Notes under the pieces: model-generated
Seen by the model: only the letters and a program-made list of their open reading frames with translations
Told to the model about the DNA's origin: nothing
Database searches by the model: none
Assembly: GCF_013359755.1 (NCBI RefSeq)
Contig: NZ_JABMCJ010000082.1
Span: 62,001-126,000, forward strand
Direction: 5' to 3'
DNA: 64,000 bases
Source of the DNA: Tardiphaga robiniae
GTDB lineage: Bacteria; Pseudomonadota; Alphaproteobacteria; Rhizobiales; Xanthobacteraceae
Position numbers and translations under genes: made by a program
Shown: positions 39,575-51,627 of the stretch, one piece after another
Layout: the number at the start of each line of letters is the position of its first letter
Position numbering within the stretch: position 1 is the first letter of the stretch

Positions 39575-40267
39575 TCAGGGCGGCCAGCGGCGGGCTGTGA
39601 CTGCAGGGTGCGTGAAATCGGAATAGTCGATGACGAGATTCGCGCGGTTTTGCGGGTCGTTCTCTTGCAGATACAGGCGCTGGCCTTCGATATAACGCCG
39701 GTTGGACGCGGCATCCACATCAGCCGATCCGTATCCGGGGCCGCGACCGGCGCCGCGCGGGATGGTGATGGCGAATGCCGCATCCAGAAAAATCGACAGG
39801 TCCCAGACGTCCCTGAGTTCCGGGCGGTGCAGAAAAATGCCATCGAAGACGAGGACAGCATCGAGATCGGCAATCGACCAGCAAGCGGCGACCGGGGCGT
39901 TCACGGTGTGATCGAAGATGGCAGGGCAATAGACGCGTGAGCCGCCGGGTCCGAGAGGATCGAGCAGTACTTTCCGCAACTCAACATAATTGTAGGAGTT
40001 CGCGTAAAAGCCACGTGGAGAGGTTTTCCCCTGCCGGTATCGGATCTCGCGCGTGTTATGAAAGCTGTCCACGGAGGCGCGGATAACGGGCCGTCCGAGC
40101 GTGCCGATTACACGCGCGAGCGTGTCCGCGAACACCGTCTTTCCTACACCATCCACGCCATCGATCCCGACGCGGAGGATCGAGCCCGTCGCATGATGCC
40201 GAATAAATTCGGCGATCTCTGCGATCAGCGGCGACGTGTCCTTGCGATCATCCGACGGCTCAATCAT
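39575..40267 (-). CDS. P-loop nucleoside/uridine kinase-like protein
   Basis: A 230-residue soluble kinase of the uridine kinase/phosphoribulokinase fold. P-loop GVDGVGKT (37-44), then RASVDSFHNTREIRYRQG and the Walker B-like VLVFDGIFLHRPELRD. The ATG at 40267 has GGGGG about 6 bases upstream; a GTG at 40282 is an alternative. It lies between murD and ftsW, 118 bases after murD. Natural substrate unknown: uridine, another nucleoside, or a sugar. Confidence 0.75.
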   Translation of the reverse strand: MIEPSDDRKDTSPLIAEIAEFIRHHATGSILRVGIDGVDGVGKTVFADTLARVIGTLGRPVIRASVDSFHNTREIRYRQGKTSPRGFYANSYNYVELRKVLLDPLGPGGSRVYCPAIFDHTVNAPVAACWSIADLDAVLVFDGIFLHRPELRDVWDLSIFLDAAFAITIPRGAGRGPGYGSADVDAASNRRYIEGQRLYLQENDPQNRANLVIDYSDFTHPAVTARRWPP

Positions 40268-40385
40268 CAACGCCCCCTGCACGGTGCGATCAAATGACCT
40301 CGACTGTTGGCTCCTAACAGCCGCGTGATATTCCCTCGACTGAGCCAGAACACGTCGGCTGATACTGGTTCGTGAAGATCGCGCC

Positions 40386-41783
40386 TTAAACCGCCCTCAC
40401 CCCATCCAGCGCCAGCACCAGTTCCCGGAACCGGTCGCCACGGATTTCGAAATTGCGGAACTGGTCGAATGACGCACAAGCCGGCGACAGCAGCACGACG
40501 GGTTCCGCGAGCCCGGCTTCCGCGGCATCGCGCGCGGCATTGGCGACCGCGACGTCGAGACTGACGCTGATCTCATACGGCACCTTGCCGTCCAGCGTAC
40601 GCGCGAAGTCGCTCGCCGCCTCGCCGATCAAATAGGCGCCGCGGATGCGCGGGAAGAATTCGGCGAGCGAAGTGATGCCGCCCTCCTTCTGCTTGCCACC
40701 GGCGATCCAGAAGATGTCGTTGAACGACGACAGCGCCTTCGCTGCAGCGTCCGCATTGGTGCCCTTGGAGTCGTTGACAAACAACGTCGTGCCCTGACGC
40801 CCGACCTGCTCCATGCGATGGGCAAGACCGGGAAAGCTGCGCAGGCCCTTCTGCAGCACGGCCGGGCTGACGCCGAGCGCCAGCGCTGCGGCCGAGGCAC
40901 AGGCGGCGTTCTGCGCATTATGCAATCCGCGCAGCGAGCCGATACCAGCGATATCGACGACATCGCTCTGCGCGCCGCCGGCATTGCGCACGATGGTGCT
41001 GCCACGGATGGTGAGGCCATCGGCCAGCGGATGTTCGACGGAGACGCGCACCACGCGCTTGCCGGATTGTTCGATGCGATCCGCGGCCTTGCTGCACCAG
41101 TCGTCGTCGACCCCGATGATGGCGGTGCCGCCCGCCTGCACGCCGGCGACGAGACGCTCCTTCACCGCAGCGTAGTGCGCCAATGTGCCGTGACGATCGA
41201 TATGATCGGGCGTGACGTTCAGCAGGATGCCGACCGAGGGATCGAGCGAGGGCGTGAGATCGATCTGATAGGACGACATCTCGATCACATGGACGCGGCC
41301 GGCGCGCGGCGGCTCCAGCGACAGGATCGCGGTGCCGATATTGCCGCCCATCTGCGTATCGAAACCGGCCTCGCGCATCAGATGCGCAACGAGCGCCGTC
41401 GTCGTCGATTTGCCATTGGTGCCGGTGATGGCAACGAAAGGCGCATCGGGTGCGTGTAGCTTGCGTTCGCGGCAGAACAGTTCGATGTCGCCGATGACCT
41501 CGACGCCTGCTGCCTTCGCCGCAACCACCGTCCAGTGCGGCGCCGGATGCGTCAGCGGCACACCGGGCGTCAGGATCAGAGCCGCAAAACTGCCCCATGC
41601 CACCGTGCGCAGATCGGCGGTGATGAAACCGGCCTGCGTGGCCTGGACCATTCTGTCGATCGAGTCGTCACAGGCGATGATTTCGGCGCCGCCCGCCTGC
41701 AGCGCGTGGCAGGATGCGAGGCCGGAGCCACCGAGGCCGAAGACGGCGACGGTCTTGCCGGCGAATGAGGTGACGGGGATCAC
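40386..41783 (-). CDS. murD: UDP-N-acetylmuramoyl-L-alanine--D-glutamate ligase MurD
   Basis: A 465-residue Mur ligase adding D-Glu. The N-terminal domain has [10 protein letters not shown] (14-23); ATP loop GTNGKSTT (121-128); [11 protein letters not shown] in the central domain; [11 protein letters not shown] in the C-terminal domain. Its start is 4 bases after the mraY stop. Confidence 0.96.
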   Translation of the reverse strand: MIPVTSFAGKTVAVFGLGGSGLASCHALQAGGAEIIACDDSIDRMVQATQAGFITADLRTVAWGSFAALILTPGVPLTHPAPHWTVVAAKAAGVEVIGDIELFCRERKLHAPDAPFVAITGTNGKSTTTALVAHLMREAGFDTQMGGNIGTAILSLEPPRAGRVHVIEMSSYQIDLTPSLDPSVGILLNVTPDHIDRHGTLAHYAAVKERLVAGVQAGGTAIIGVDDDWCSKAADRIEQSGKRVVRVSVEHPLADGLTIRGSTIVRNAGGAQSDVVDIAGIGSLRGLHNAQNAACASAAALALGVSPAVLQKGLRSFPGLAHRMEQVGRQGTTLFVNDSKGTNADAAAKALSSFNDIFWIAGGKQKEGGITSLAEFFPRIRGAYLIGEAASDFARTLDGKVPYEISVSLDVAVANAARDAAEAGLAEPVVLLSPACASFDQFRNFEIRGDRFRELVLALDGVRAV

Positions 41784-41787
41784 GAGA

Positions 41788-42870
<1,083 letters not shown>

Positions 42871-42880
42871 TCAGTCCGCC

Positions 42881-44317
42881 CTATACCGCGGCGTCGTCGA
42901 GCGCGGCGTTGCCGGGAAAGCGCTTTTCGAGCGCGGAGACAATCGGTTTCATCTTCGAGCCGAGCGAGCCCTTGACCATGATGGCGTCACCGGCGCGGAT
43001 CGCGGCCAGCACCTGCGATTCGAGCGCCGCCGCATCTCCGGCATAGCCGCCCCGCTTGCCCGTGGAAAGGGCATCCCAAAGGTTGCGCATCAGGGGACCA
43101 CAGCAAAATACCAGATCGATACCGTTGGACTGCACCGCCTCCAGCAGCCCGGCATGAAGTTTCGCGCCATCGGCGCCGAGTTCGAGCATGTCGCCGAGCA
43201 CAGCGATACGGCGGCCCTTTGGCCCGACTGCTGCAGCACCCAGCACGTTGATGGCGGCCGCCATCGAAGCCGGATTGGCATTGTAGCTCTCATCAATCAG
43301 CGTCGCCTCGCCGCTTGGCACTTCGAGCACATGGCGAGCGCCGCGGCCCACAGCGGGCACGACCTGCGACAGCGTCAGCGCGGCATGAACGAGATCGGCG
43401 CCCATCAATTCGGCTGCCGCCAGCACCGCCAGCGAATTCATTGCCATGTGGCGGCCGGGCATACCGAGCTTGTAGGTGACATCATGGCCGAGGATATTGG
43501 CGTGCACCGCCGAGCAGGTTGGGTGCAATGAGACGTCGAGCAACCGCGCCTCAGCCTTCTGGTCGGCACCGAACGAGACGATGCGCGAGACGCCTGCCTT
43601 CTTGGCGCTCTTCTGCAACCGCGCGAATTGCGCATTGTCGCGATTGAGGATCGCGACGCCATCGGGCTCAAGCCCCAAAAAGATTTCGGCTTTCGCATCC
43701 GCGATCGCTTCGACACCGGCGAAGAATTCCAGATGCACCGGCTCGACGGTGGTGATGACGGCGTAATGCGGTCGGACCATCTTCACCAGCGTCTCGATTT
43801 CGCCGGCATGGTTCATGCCGATCTCGAAGATCGCGAAACGTACATCGGCCGGACAGCGCGCCAGCGTCAGCGGCACGCCCCAGTGATTGTTGAACGACGC
43901 GACCGAGGCATGCGTCTTGCCCTGCGCTTCCAGCACGCGGCGCAGCGCTTCCTTGGTCGAGGTCTTGCCGACCGAACCGGTGATTGCGATGATCGGCGCT
44001 TTCAGACGTGCGCGCGACGCGATGCCGAGTTCGACGAGCGCTGCGAGCACGTCGTCGACCACCAGCAGGCGCGCATCGGCGGGAAACTTGTCGCGCTGCG
44101 CGGTTTCGACGACGGCCAATCCTGCGCCGGCTTTCAGCGCGGCCTCGACGAAGGCGTGGCCGTCATGCACATCGCCCTTGATCGCGAAATATGCCTCGCC
44201 CCGCTTGATGGTGCGGGTATCGATGGAGATGCCGGTGATGCCTTCCGGCAGCGCGCCTTGTGTCGTGGTGCGCATTGCCTCGACCATCGCGGCCGATGTC
44301 CAAAGAAACTCGCTCAT
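42881..44317 (-). CDS. murF: UDP-N-acetylmuramoyl-tripeptide--D-alanyl-D-alanine ligase MurF
   Basis: A 478-residue Mur ligase adding the D-Ala-D-Ala made by Ddl. N-terminal SIDTRTIKRGEAYFAIKG (31-48), ATP loop GSVGKTS (114-120), NHWGVPLTLA, and DESYNANPASM in the C-terminal half. The start overlaps the murE stop by 4 bases (44314-44317). Confidence 0.96.
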   Translation of the reverse strand: MSEFLWTSAAMVEAMRTTTQGALPEGITGISIDTRTIKRGEAYFAIKGDVHDGHAFVEAALKAGAGLAVVETAQRDKFPADARLLVVDDVLAALVELGIASRARLKAPIIAITGSVGKTSTKEALRRVLEAQGKTHASVASFNNHWGVPLTLARCPADVRFAIFEIGMNHAGEIETLVKMVRPHYAVITTVEPVHLEFFAGVEAIADAKAEIFLGLEPDGVAILNRDNAQFARLQKSAKKAGVSRIVSFGADQKAEARLLDVSLHPTCSAVHANILGHDVTYKLGMPGRHMAMNSLAVLAAAELMGADLVHAALTLSQVVPAVGRGARHVLEVPSGEATLIDESYNANPASMAAAINVLGAAAVGPKGRRIAVLGDMLELGADGAKLHAGLLEAVQSNGIDLVFCCGPLMRNLWDALSTGKRGGYAGDAAALESQVLAAIRAGDAIMVKGSLGSKMKPIVSALEKRFPGNAALDDAAV

Positions 44318-45771
44318 GCAGTCCTCTTGGCAAGCGCCGCTGCGGCGGCCTCGTGATCGCTGAAAGGTAGCGTGCGGGTACCAACGATCTGTCCGGTCTC
44401 GTGGCCCTTGCCGGCGATCAGCAGGGCATCGCCGGGCTGCAGACCTTCGACAGCCACGCGAATGGCTTCGGCGCGATCACTGATTTCAATGGCGCCCTTC
44501 GCAGCCGCCATGATTGCCGCGCGGATCGTTGCTGGATCTTCGCTGCGCGGATTGTCGTCGGTGACAATCACACTGTCGGCATTTTCGGCGGCGATCTCGC
44601 CCATCAGCGGCCGCTTGCCGGCATCGCGGTCGCCGCCAGCGCCGAACACCACGACGAGCTTGCGCTTGGCATAGGGACGCAGCGCCTGCAGTGCTTTCGC
44701 GAGCGCATCAGGCTTGTGCGCGTAATCGACGAAGACCGGCGCGCCGTTGTGCGCACCGACCTGCTCGAGACGCCCCTTCGCGCCTTGGAGATGTTCGAGC
44801 GCGGCGAAGGTTTGATCGACATCACCGCCGGTACCGATCACGAGACCGGCCGCAACAAGCGCGTTCTCGATCTGGAATTCACCGACCAGTGGCAGCTTGA
44901 TCTGATGGCTCTTGCCGCGATGCTCAAGTGTGAGTTTCTGCGCGAAGCCTTCGACCGTGGCGTCCACAAGGCGAATACCCTCGCCTGTGCCATCGCCCTT
45001 GCGACCGACTTTCATCAGGCGCAGGTGGCGCGATTGCGCGGCATGGATCACTTGCGGCGAGTGCTCGTGATCGGCGGCGATCACGGCGACGCCGCCCTCA
45101 ATGACGAGATTCAGAAACAACCGCAGCTTGGCACTGAGATAATGCGCGACGTCCGGATGGTAGTCCATGTGATCGCGCGACAGATTGGTGAAGCCGGCGG
45201 CAGAGACCCGCACGCCGTCAAGTCTGAACTGATCGAGGCCATGGGACGACGCTTCGAGCGCGAGATGGGTCACGCCCTCACCGGTGATCTCGTCGATCTG
45301 CTGGTGCAGCGAGATCGGATCCGGCGTGGTCAGCGAGCCATAGACGGTGCGCTTCGGCGACACGAGACCGATGGTGCCGATGCTTGCGGAGGCATATCCG
45401 AGGCGCCCCCAGATCTCGCGCGCAAAGGACGCAACCGACGTCTTGCCTGATGTCCCCGTGACGGCGGCGATGACCGCAGGCTGGCGCGGATAGAATTTGG
45501 CGGCGGCCAGAGCCAGCGCAAGGCGCGGATTGGGCGTGCGCACGAAGGGTACGGACAGATCGTCGGGCTTGTGGGCACCGGCGACGGCGACGGCACCTGA
45601 CGCCAGTGCCTGTGCGATGAAACGCGAACCGTCGGTCTTGGCACCGGCGAGTGCAAAGAACAGATCGCCCTGTTTCACTGCGCGGCTGTCCACAGCCAGT
45701 CCGGTGACGGTGACGTCCCTTACGGACTGCTCCATCACGGCATCAGGGTTGAACAAATCGCGTAGTTTCAT
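44314..45771 (-). CDS. murE: UDP-MurNAc-tripeptide synthetase MurE (meso-diaminopimelate adding)
   Basis: A 485-residue Mur ligase. ATP loop GTSGKTS (106-112) and the DNPR motif near 406-409 (TDDNPRSEDPA), which selects meso-diaminopimelate and not lysine. The start at 45771 has GGAG about 5 bases upstream; an open frame to 45840 lacks family sequence. It begins 93 bases after the ftsI stop. Confidence 0.96.
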   Translation of the reverse strand: MKLRDLFNPDAVMEQSVRDVTVTGLAVDSRAVKQGDLFFALAGAKTDGSRFIAQALASGAVAVAGAHKPDDLSVPFVRTPNPRLALALAAAKFYPRQPAVIAAVTGTSGKTSVASFAREIWGRLGYASASIGTIGLVSPKRTVYGSLTTPDPISLHQQIDEITGEGVTHLALEASSHGLDQFRLDGVRVSAAGFTNLSRDHMDYHPDVAHYLSAKLRLFLNLVIEGGVAVIAADHEHSPQVIHAAQSRHLRLMKVGRKGDGTGEGIRLVDATVEGFAQKLTLEHRGKSHQIKLPLVGEFQIENALVAAGLVIGTGGDVDQTFAALEHLQGAKGRLEQVGAHNGAPVFVDYAHKPDALAKALQALRPYAKRKLVVVFGAGGDRDAGKRPLMGEIAAENADSVIVTDDNPRSEDPATIRAAIMAAAKGAIEISDRAEAIRVAVEGLQPGDALLIAGKGHETGQIVGTRTLPFSDHEAAAAALAKRTA

Positions 45772-45864
45772 GCTGCTCCGGGCAGGCCAGATCGAGGGAC
45801 ACATCGGGTTCCGCAACGCCACGCAAACCGCATTTTGCACCGGCTGTAAAGCGCAGATGCGGCG

Positions 45865-47628
45865 TTACTGAGTCACCTTGGATGTCGCAAGAATAAGGCG
45901 GTCGGACGGCGCCAGATCGAAGCGCGGCTCTAGCCCCAAAAGCGGCGCGATACGGGCGATCACATTGCCCCCCGTCGGCACCGCATTCCAGCCCGAGGTG
46001 ATGAAACCATGGGTTTCCGGCAGCGCCTTCGGCTCGTCCAGCATCACCAGAACCTGGAATTGCGGATTGTCCATCGGCAGCACGGCGGTAAAGGAATTCA
46101 GCACCTGCTTCTTGGAATAGCGGCCGTTGACGACCTTCTCGGCCGTGCCGGTCTTGCCGCCGAGATAGTAACCCTTGGCCCTGGCTTCGGCCTGCCGCGC
46201 CGAACCGGTCTCGGCATTCAGGCGCATCATGTAACGCACCTTGTCGCTGGTCTCTTTCTTGATGACGCGCTTGCCGATCTCCCGCGCTTCCTCTTCGGTG
46301 CGCTTCAGGAAGGTCGGCGGGATCAGCAACCCGCCATTGATCATCGCATTGACGCCCATCACCGCCTGCAGCGGCGCCACGGCCATGCCGTGACCGAATG
46401 CGATGGTGATGGTGTTCAGTTCACCCCAGCGTTTCGGCACGATCGGCATCGCGCTCTCAGGCAATTCCGTCCGCAAGCGATCGAGCTGGCCGACTTTCTT
46501 CAGGAACGCCTTGTGCGCTTCGACACCCTGCCCGAGCGCGATCTTCGCAGCACCGACGTTTGACGAAAAAGTGAAGACTTCGGTGAGCGAGATCGGACGC
46601 GGCACCGGATGGGTGTCGTGGATCTTGAACTTGCCGTAGCTGAGCGGATAGCGCGCGTCATACATCGTATTGAGATTGGCCTTGCCGCTGTCCAGCGCCA
46701 TCGCCAGCGTCAGCGTCTTGAAGGTCGAGCCCATTTCATAGACGCCGGTGGTCAGGCGATTGATGCGATCGGGATCGTGCGCTTCCTTCGGATTGTTCGG
46801 ATCGAAGTCAGGCAGCGAGACCATCGCGACGATCTCGCCGGTCTTCACGTTCGACACCAGACCCGACGCCGCCTTGGCGCTGTACTTCGCCTTCGCCTTG
46901 AGCAGTTCGTCACGCAGCGCATGTTCAACGCGCAGGTCGACGGCGAGTTCGACCGGCTTCTGCAGACGATCGGAGGCGAAGCCCGCGCGATGCAGATCCG
47001 CGAGGCCATTGCTGTCGAGCCATTTCTCGATGCCGGCAATGCCCTGGTTGTCGATATTGGTGAGGCCAATCAGATGCGAGACCGCCGCGCCGCTCGGATA
47101 GACGCGCTTGTTCTCGCGCAGGAAGCCGATGCCGGGAATGCCGAGGCGATGAATGTCGCGCTGCTGCTGCGGCGTGATCTCGCGCTTCAGCCAGGCAAAG
47201 CCCTTCTTGCTCATGATCCGCTCGCGCACTTCGGCGCCGTCGAGATCGGGCAATGCGCCAGTGAGCAATTCGACCGCTTCGTCCTTGTCGATGATGCGGC
47301 GAGGTTCCGAGAACAGCGATGGTGACTTGACGTCGGTCGCCAGGATCGCGCCGTTGCGGTCGACGATATCGGGACGTGCAGTGGCGATAGCGTCACGCGT
47401 GGAGCGGCGCTCCGCATGGGTGTCGCCGTTGACGGCGAACATGATCAGGCGCACGGCAATGATGCCGTACACGCCGCCGAACGCGATCATCGCAAGACCG
47501 ACGCGCGCGCGTGCCTTCGCCGCACGATCGACGTTGCGCCCGTAGAGCAGGCTGCGGATCAGACGCTGGCGCCAGGGCTCCGGCGGCCGGGTAATCGGTT
47601 TGTTCGGGTCGAGTTGCGGACCTGTCAC
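45865..47628 (-). CDS. ftsI: Septal peptidoglycan transpeptidase FtsI (PBP3)
   Basis: A 587-residue class B penicillin-binding protein. One membrane helix at about residues 43-65, a pedestal domain, then the transpeptidase domain with S301-T-F-K304, SSN (355-357) and KTG (492-494). It crosslinks septal peptidoglycan with FtsW. The ATG overlaps the ftsL stop by 4 bases (47625-47628). Confidence 0.96.
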   Translation of the reverse strand: MTGPQLDPNKPITRPPEPWRQRLIRSLLYGRNVDRAAKARARVGLAMIAFGGVYGIIAVRLIMFAVNGDTHAERRSTRDAIATARPDIVDRNGAILATDVKSPSLFSEPRRIIDKDEAVELLTGALPDLDGAEVRERIMSKKGFAWLKREITPQQQRDIHRLGIPGIGFLRENKRVYPSGAAVSHLIGLTNIDNQGIAGIEKWLDSNGLADLHRAGFASDRLQKPVELAVDLRVEHALRDELLKAKAKYSAKAASGLVSNVKTGEIVAMVSLPDFDPNNPKEAHDPDRINRLTTGVYEMGSTFKTLTLAMALDSGKANLNTMYDARYPLSYGKFKIHDTHPVPRPISLTEVFTFSSNVGAAKIALGQGVEAHKAFLKKVGQLDRLRTELPESAMPIVPKRWGELNTITIAFGHGMAVAPLQAVMGVNAMINGGLLIPPTFLKRTEEEAREIGKRVIKKETSDKVRYMMRLNAETGSARQAEARAKGYYLGGKTGTAEKVVNGRYSKKQVLNSFTAVLPMDNPQFQVLVMLDEPKALPETHGFITSGWNAVPTGGNVIARIAPLLGLEPRFDLAPSDRLILATSKVTQ

Positions 47629-48005
47629 TGCGGATCCTCCGGCGCCGGCAGCGAGCCGGTCACGATATCCGGATCGATGGTATGGATCATCGCGCCGATC
47701 GGATCTGGCTCACCGGGCTTGGCAAAGTTCGGCGGCCGATCCGGCAGATTCTTCATCGTGTCGAATTGCTGCGCCGTCACCGGCTGCAGCTTGAGATGAC
47801 GTTCGGCCAGACCCTGCAGCCGCATCGGCGCATCCAGCTTGGCCCATTCGGCACGCAACGACGCGATCGCATCGCGCTGTTCGCGAATATCGGCATGCAG
47901 GCGCAGCACCTTCTCGGTGCGCACCGTGGATTCCATCTTGATGCGATAGACATAGGCGGCGGCGAAGACGAGAACGGCGATGACGAGAAGGTGGATGATC
48001 CGCAT
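47625..48005 (-). CDS. ftsL: Cell division protein FtsL
   Basis: A 126-residue bitopic protein with a very short cytoplasmic end, one membrane helix (about residues 4-20) and a helical periplasmic segment suited to a coiled coil (ADIREQRDAIASLRAEWAKL). The C-terminal 35 residues are Pro-rich. Identity rests on size, topology and its place between rsmH and ftsI, since FtsL sequence is poorly conserved. It starts 2 bases after the rsmH stop. Confidence 0.88.
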   Translation of the reverse strand: MRIIHLLVIAVLVFAAAYVYRIKMESTVRTEKVLRLHADIREQRDAIASLRAEWAKLDAPMRLQGLAERHLKLQPVTAQQFDTMKNLPDRPPNFAKPGEPDPIGAMIHTIDPDIVTGSLPAPEDPQ

Positions 48006-48007
48006 GG

Positions 48008-49003
48008 TCAGCCTCCCCTCATCACAGAGGCAAGCGTCGGCCAGCCCGGCAACGGGCCGGCATCCTGTGCCGGCGCATCGGTGCGCTCGGCGCCGCGCAG
48101 CTTCGCAGAGCGCGCGCGCGGATTGGCCTTGAGTTCTTCATCGCCAGCAGTGATCGGGCGCTTGTTGACGAGCGAGAAGCGCGGACGGGATTGCGCGACC
48201 TCCGGCAGATGCCGCGATCCGCCGCCGGTCTTGCTGCGTTCGGTCATGAAATTCTTGACGATGCGGTCTTCCAGCGAATGGAACGAGACCACCGACAGCC
48301 GGCCACCCGGCTTCAGCACGCGCTCGGCAGCGGCGAGCGCAGTGTGGAGTTCGTCGAGCTCTGCATTGACGAAGATGCGCAGCGCCTGGAACGTGCGCGT
48401 CGCCGGATGGATTTCGCCGGGCTTGGCCCACACGACCTTCTGCACGATATCGACGAGCTGTTTCGTCGTTTCGATGTCAGCTTCCTTGCGCGCCGCGACG
48501 ATCGCGCGCGCAACAGAGCGGGAATGCCGTTCCTCGCCGAAGATATAGATGATATTGGCGAGATCGGCCTCGGAGGCCTTCGCCACCACATCGGCCGCGG
48601 TCGGCCCGTGCTGGCTCATGCGCATGTCGAGCGGGCCGTCGAAACGAAACGAGAAGCCGCGTTCGGCCTGATCGATCTGCATCGACGAGACGCCGACATC
48701 CATCACGACGCCATCGACGAGCGGCTCGCCCTGGGCGGCACACACATCGGTGAGATTGGAGAAGCGATCCTCGACCAACGTGAGACGACCGTCAGACGCG
48801 TCGACCAGATCGAAACCACCGGCGATGGCCGTCCGGTCGCGATCGATGGCGATGACGCGGGTTCCCTCGGTCGCGAGAATGGCGCGGGAATAGCCGCCTG
48901 CGCCGAATGTGGCATCGACATAAATTCCACCGGCGCGCGGGCTCAGCATGTCGACGGCTTCAACGCCGAGAACGGAGATATGTCTTGTATCGGGCGTGCT
49001 CAT
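48008..49003 (-). CDS. rsmH: 16S rRNA (cytosine1402-N4)-methyltransferase RsmH (MraW)
   Basis: A 331-residue SAM methyltransferase, first gene of the dcw block. It opens [13 protein letters not shown] (8-20), motif [12 protein letters not shown] (29-39), then [19 protein letters not shown] and the C-terminal [13 protein letters not shown]. The start at 49003 matches the family's N-terminus; a longer frame to 49231 lacks homology-like content. Normally mraZ precedes it; none is seen here. Confidence 0.95.
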   Translation of the reverse strand: MSTPDTRHISVLGVEAVDMLSPRAGGIYVDATFGAGGYSRAILATEGTRVIAIDRDRTAIAGGFDLVDASDGRLTLVEDRFSNLTDVCAAQGEPLVDGVVMDVGVSSMQIDQAERGFSFRFDGPLDMRMSQHGPTAADVVAKASEADLANIIYIFGEERHSRSVARAIVAARKEADIETTKQLVDIVQKVVWAKPGEIHPATRTFQALRIFVNAELDELHTALAAAERVLKPGGRLSVVSFHSLEDRIVKNFMTERSKTGGGSRHLPEVAQSRPRFSLVNKRPITAGDEELKANPRARSAKLRGAERTDAPAQDAGPLPGWPTLASVMRGG

Positions 49004-49515
49004 GCGCGCGCCGGCCGGAGGCGTGCAGACAGCGCGTTCCGTTCCTTCGCATCGAGGCGCAAAATCAAACTGGACACGAACAGGCCCATGTCGCCTCAAC
49101 TGTCGGCGCGCCGCCTGGCTTTTCCTCCTGAAAAGCCCGGTCGCCGCGCGATTGCGGGTTCCATTCGACGCGCCACCCGCGTTTGGCGCGGGAAAGGCCG
49201 GACGTCCGCATGGATTTGTCGGGATTGCCATGGGATTTGAACGTCAAAATGGAACTTTGGCCGCCCTTTTCAGGTTGGCTCTTCACCACTCAGTAACGGC
49301 ACTTAGCGTTAAGAAAGCGTTGATGGGTTGGAGAGCAGTCGATCAATTGCAAGTGCCGGTTTCATCGTAGTGCTGATGCTTTAAGCCCACAGTGGATAAA
49401 AATGGGGCAAAACTGTCATGCAGTCGTTGCATAGCAAGGTGCCGGTCGAGGATAGTACGCGCCTGCGGCACAACCGATATGTGTCGCTGTTCTCGTGACT
49501 GATTTGAGTTTTCTG
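49004..49515. other. Divergent promoter region of the dcw block and the amidase; no mraZ
   Basis: This 512-base gap holds no supported gene. The MraZ coding sequence and its direct-repeat TGGGN boxes are not found. The most AT-rich part is 49300-49430. One DnaA-box-like 9-mer (AGTGGATAA, 49391-49399; one mismatch to the consensus) lies here. Both the dcw transcript (minus) and the amidase (plus) must start in this region. Confidence 0.5.
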
Positions 49516-50367
49516 ATGGCTTCACCTACGTCCGCACCCGCTGGATCCGACTCCAAGCGTCAACGCGCCCTCCCGATTCCCAAGGGCGCCGCGGACATGC
49601 CGACCTTTACCCCGGATTCATCCGTCGTTTCCGACGTGATCCCGTCGCCGAATTTCGGTGAGCGTAACAAGGGCCTCGTGCCCGATATGATCGTGCTGCA
49701 CTATACCGGCATGCCCGATCCGGAAGGCGCGATCGCGCGCCTGTGCAGCGCGGGCACCGATGTCTCTGCGCATTACATCGTGCTCGAGGACGGCCGCATC
49801 GTGCAGACGGTGCCGGAAGCCAAGCGGGCCTGGCACGCCGGCGTCGGTTTCTGGGCCGGCGAAGAGGACATCAATTCCTGCTCGATCGGCATCGAGATCA
49901 TCAATCGCGGTCATGACTGGGGCTATCCGGATTTTCCGAGCCGGCAGATCGCCGCCGTCACCGCGCTATGCCGCGGCATCATGCTGCGTCATGACCTGCA
50001 GCCGCATCGCGTGCTCGGTCATTCCGACGTCTCGCCTTCGCGCAAGAAGGATCCCGGCGAAAAATTCCCGTGGCACTCGCTGGCCAATTCGGGCGTCGGA
50101 CACTGGGTGATGCCGGCGCCGATCGTGCGCGGCGAAACTATGAAACTCGGCACTGCAGGCGACGACGTACTGGCGCTGCAGCATGCATTGGCGCGCTATG
50201 GCTACGGCATCGAGACCGATGGCCAGTACAATGCTCCGACCATGGAAGTGGTCACCGCCTTCCAGCGCCATTTCCGTCCCGAGCGCGTCGACGGTCTCGT
50301 GGATCACTCGACGCTGACCACGCTGCAGGCCCTGCTCGCCAGCCTGCCCAGCGAAGCGACAGCCTAG
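49516..50367 (+). CDS. N-acetylmuramoyl-L-alanine amidase (Amidase_2) with peptidoglycan-binding domain
   Basis: A peptidoglycan amidase of the AmiD/PGRP fold, cleaving the MurNAc-L-Ala bond. Zinc and catalytic segments: [19 protein letters not shown] and the [18 protein letters not shown] loop. A C-terminal PG_binding_1 domain follows ([20 protein letters not shown]). No signal peptide is evident, so it may act on recycled muropeptides in the cytoplasm or use another export route. The start is uncertain: GTG 49495, ATG 49516 or ATG 49597 (AAGGG upstream) are all in frame. Its stop overlaps that of the ECF sigma gene. Confidence 0.88.
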   Translation: MASPTSAPAGSDSKRQRALPIPKGAADMPTFTPDSSVVSDVIPSPNFGERNKGLVPDMIVLHYTGMPDPEGAIARLCSAGTDVSAHYIVLEDGRIVQTVPEAKRAWHAGVGFWAGEEDINSCSIGIEIINRGHDWGYPDFPSRQIAAVTALCRGIMLRHDLQPHRVLGHSDVSPSRKKDPGEKFPWHSLANSGVGHWVMPAPIVRGETMKLGTAGDDVLALQHALARYGYGIETDGQYNAPTMEVVTAFQRHFRPERVDGLVDHSTLTTLQALLASLPSEATA

Positions 50368-51623
50368 ATCTCCGGATCGGTCATCTCGTCCAGCTCAGCC
50401 AATCGCCGCGCGTAAAGCCGACGCAATGGCTCAAGTTGTGTGGCCGCACTGGCCCGATGATACGCATCGCGGGCGGCATCGCGCCGGCCAAGACGGCGCA
50501 ACAGGTCGGCGCGCACGGCCGGCAGCAGATCGTAGCCGTCGAGTCCGCCCCTCGCCTGCAATGCGTCGACCAGATTCAAGGCACGCAGCGGACCATCGAC
50601 CATGGCCACCGCGGCGGCATGGTTGAGCTCGATCACCGGCGATGGCCTGATCCGCAGCAGGACTTCGTAGAGCCCGGCGATCTGCGGCCAGTCGGTGGCT
50701 TGATAGCTTGGCGCCTGCGCATGCAGCGCCGCGATCGCGGCCTGCACCACATAGTCATCGGGTCGGCCCGGAGCGTGCAACGCGTCCTCGACCAGCCGCA
50801 ATCCCTCGGCAATCTGTTGGTGATCCCACAGCGACCGATCCTGCGCTTCCAGCAGCACGATATCGCCATCCGCCGTAGCACGACCGGAGCGGCGCGCGTC
50901 GTGCAGCAGCATCAGCGCCAGCAGGCCTTTGATCTCGCGTCGCTGCGGCATTAGCGCATCAAGCAAACGAGCCAGCCGGATTGCTTCCCGCGCCAGGTCC
51001 GGCCGCATCAGATCGTCACCTGACGTGGCAACGTAGCCTTCGGTGAAAACCAGATAGATCACGGCCAACACGCCGCGCAGGCGCTGTTCGAGCGCATCCA
51101 GCACAGGCACTTCATAGGGAATTCCGGCGATGCGGATCTTCTGTTTGGCACGCACCAAACGCTGCGCCATGGCGTCTTCGCCGATCAGAAACGCCCGTGC
51201 CACCTGAGCGGTGCTCAATCCACAGACGGTCCGCAGCGTCAGCATCACCTGCACCTCCACGGCGAAAGCCGGATGGCAGCAGATGAAAATCAGCCGCAAC
51301 ATGTCGTCGTCGAGAACGGCGTCATCACAGCGATCGTCATTTGCGCACGCATTCAGCAACAGCTCGTGCGTCACCTGTTCCTGCTTGCCGCGAAACGAGA
51401 CCTGACGCCTGACACGGTCGATCGCCTTGTTGCGCCCGACATTGACAAGCCACGCACGCGGATTTTCCGGCGGCTCGGCGGCGGGCCATTTTTCAAGCGC
51501 AACCGCGAAGGCATCCTGCAGCGCATCTTCAGCCAAATCGAAATCGCCGACGAGGCGGATCAGCGTCGCCAGCGCGCGACCCGCCTCGTTGCGAAAGATC
51601 CTGTCGATTTCGGCCAGCGTCAT
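50364..51623 (-). CDS. ECF RNA polymerase sigma factor, ECF42 type with long C-terminal extension
   Basis: A 419-residue sigma factor. Region 2 ([20 protein letters not shown]) and region 4 ([20 protein letters not shown]) fill the first 180 residues. The remaining 240 residues are helical, TPR-like, with conserved IYLVFTEGY and LNHAAAVAM. This is the ECF42 architecture, in which the sigma factor lacks an anti-sigma and pairs with a DGPF protein. The DGPF gene is directly upstream, with 4 bases between its stop and this start. Confidence 0.87.
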   Translation of the reverse strand: MTLAEIDRIFRNEAGRALATLIRLVGDFDLAEDALQDAFAVALEKWPAAEPPENPRAWLVNVGRNKAIDRVRRQVSFRGKQEQVTHELLLNACANDDRCDDAVLDDDMLRLIFICCHPAFAVEVQVMLTLRTVCGLSTAQVARAFLIGEDAMAQRLVRAKQKIRIAGIPYEVPVLDALEQRLRGVLAVIYLVFTEGYVATSGDDLMRPDLAREAIRLARLLDALMPQRREIKGLLALMLLHDARRSGRATADGDIVLLEAQDRSLWDHQQIAEGLRLVEDALHAPGRPDDYVVQAAIAALHAQAPSYQATDWPQIAGLYEVLLRIRPSPVIELNHAAAVAMVDGPLRALNLVDALQARGGLDGYDLLPAVRADLLRRLGRRDAARDAYHRASAATQLEPLRRLYARRLAELDEMTDPEI

Positions 51624-51627
51624 GGTG

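Noticed and set aside
49200-49260. MraZ-type TGGGN repeats upstream of rsmH
   Set aside because: Only CGGGA and TGGGA at 49220 and 49231 were seen, 11 bases apart and not a run of three or more with the 10-base period; there is also no mraZ gene.
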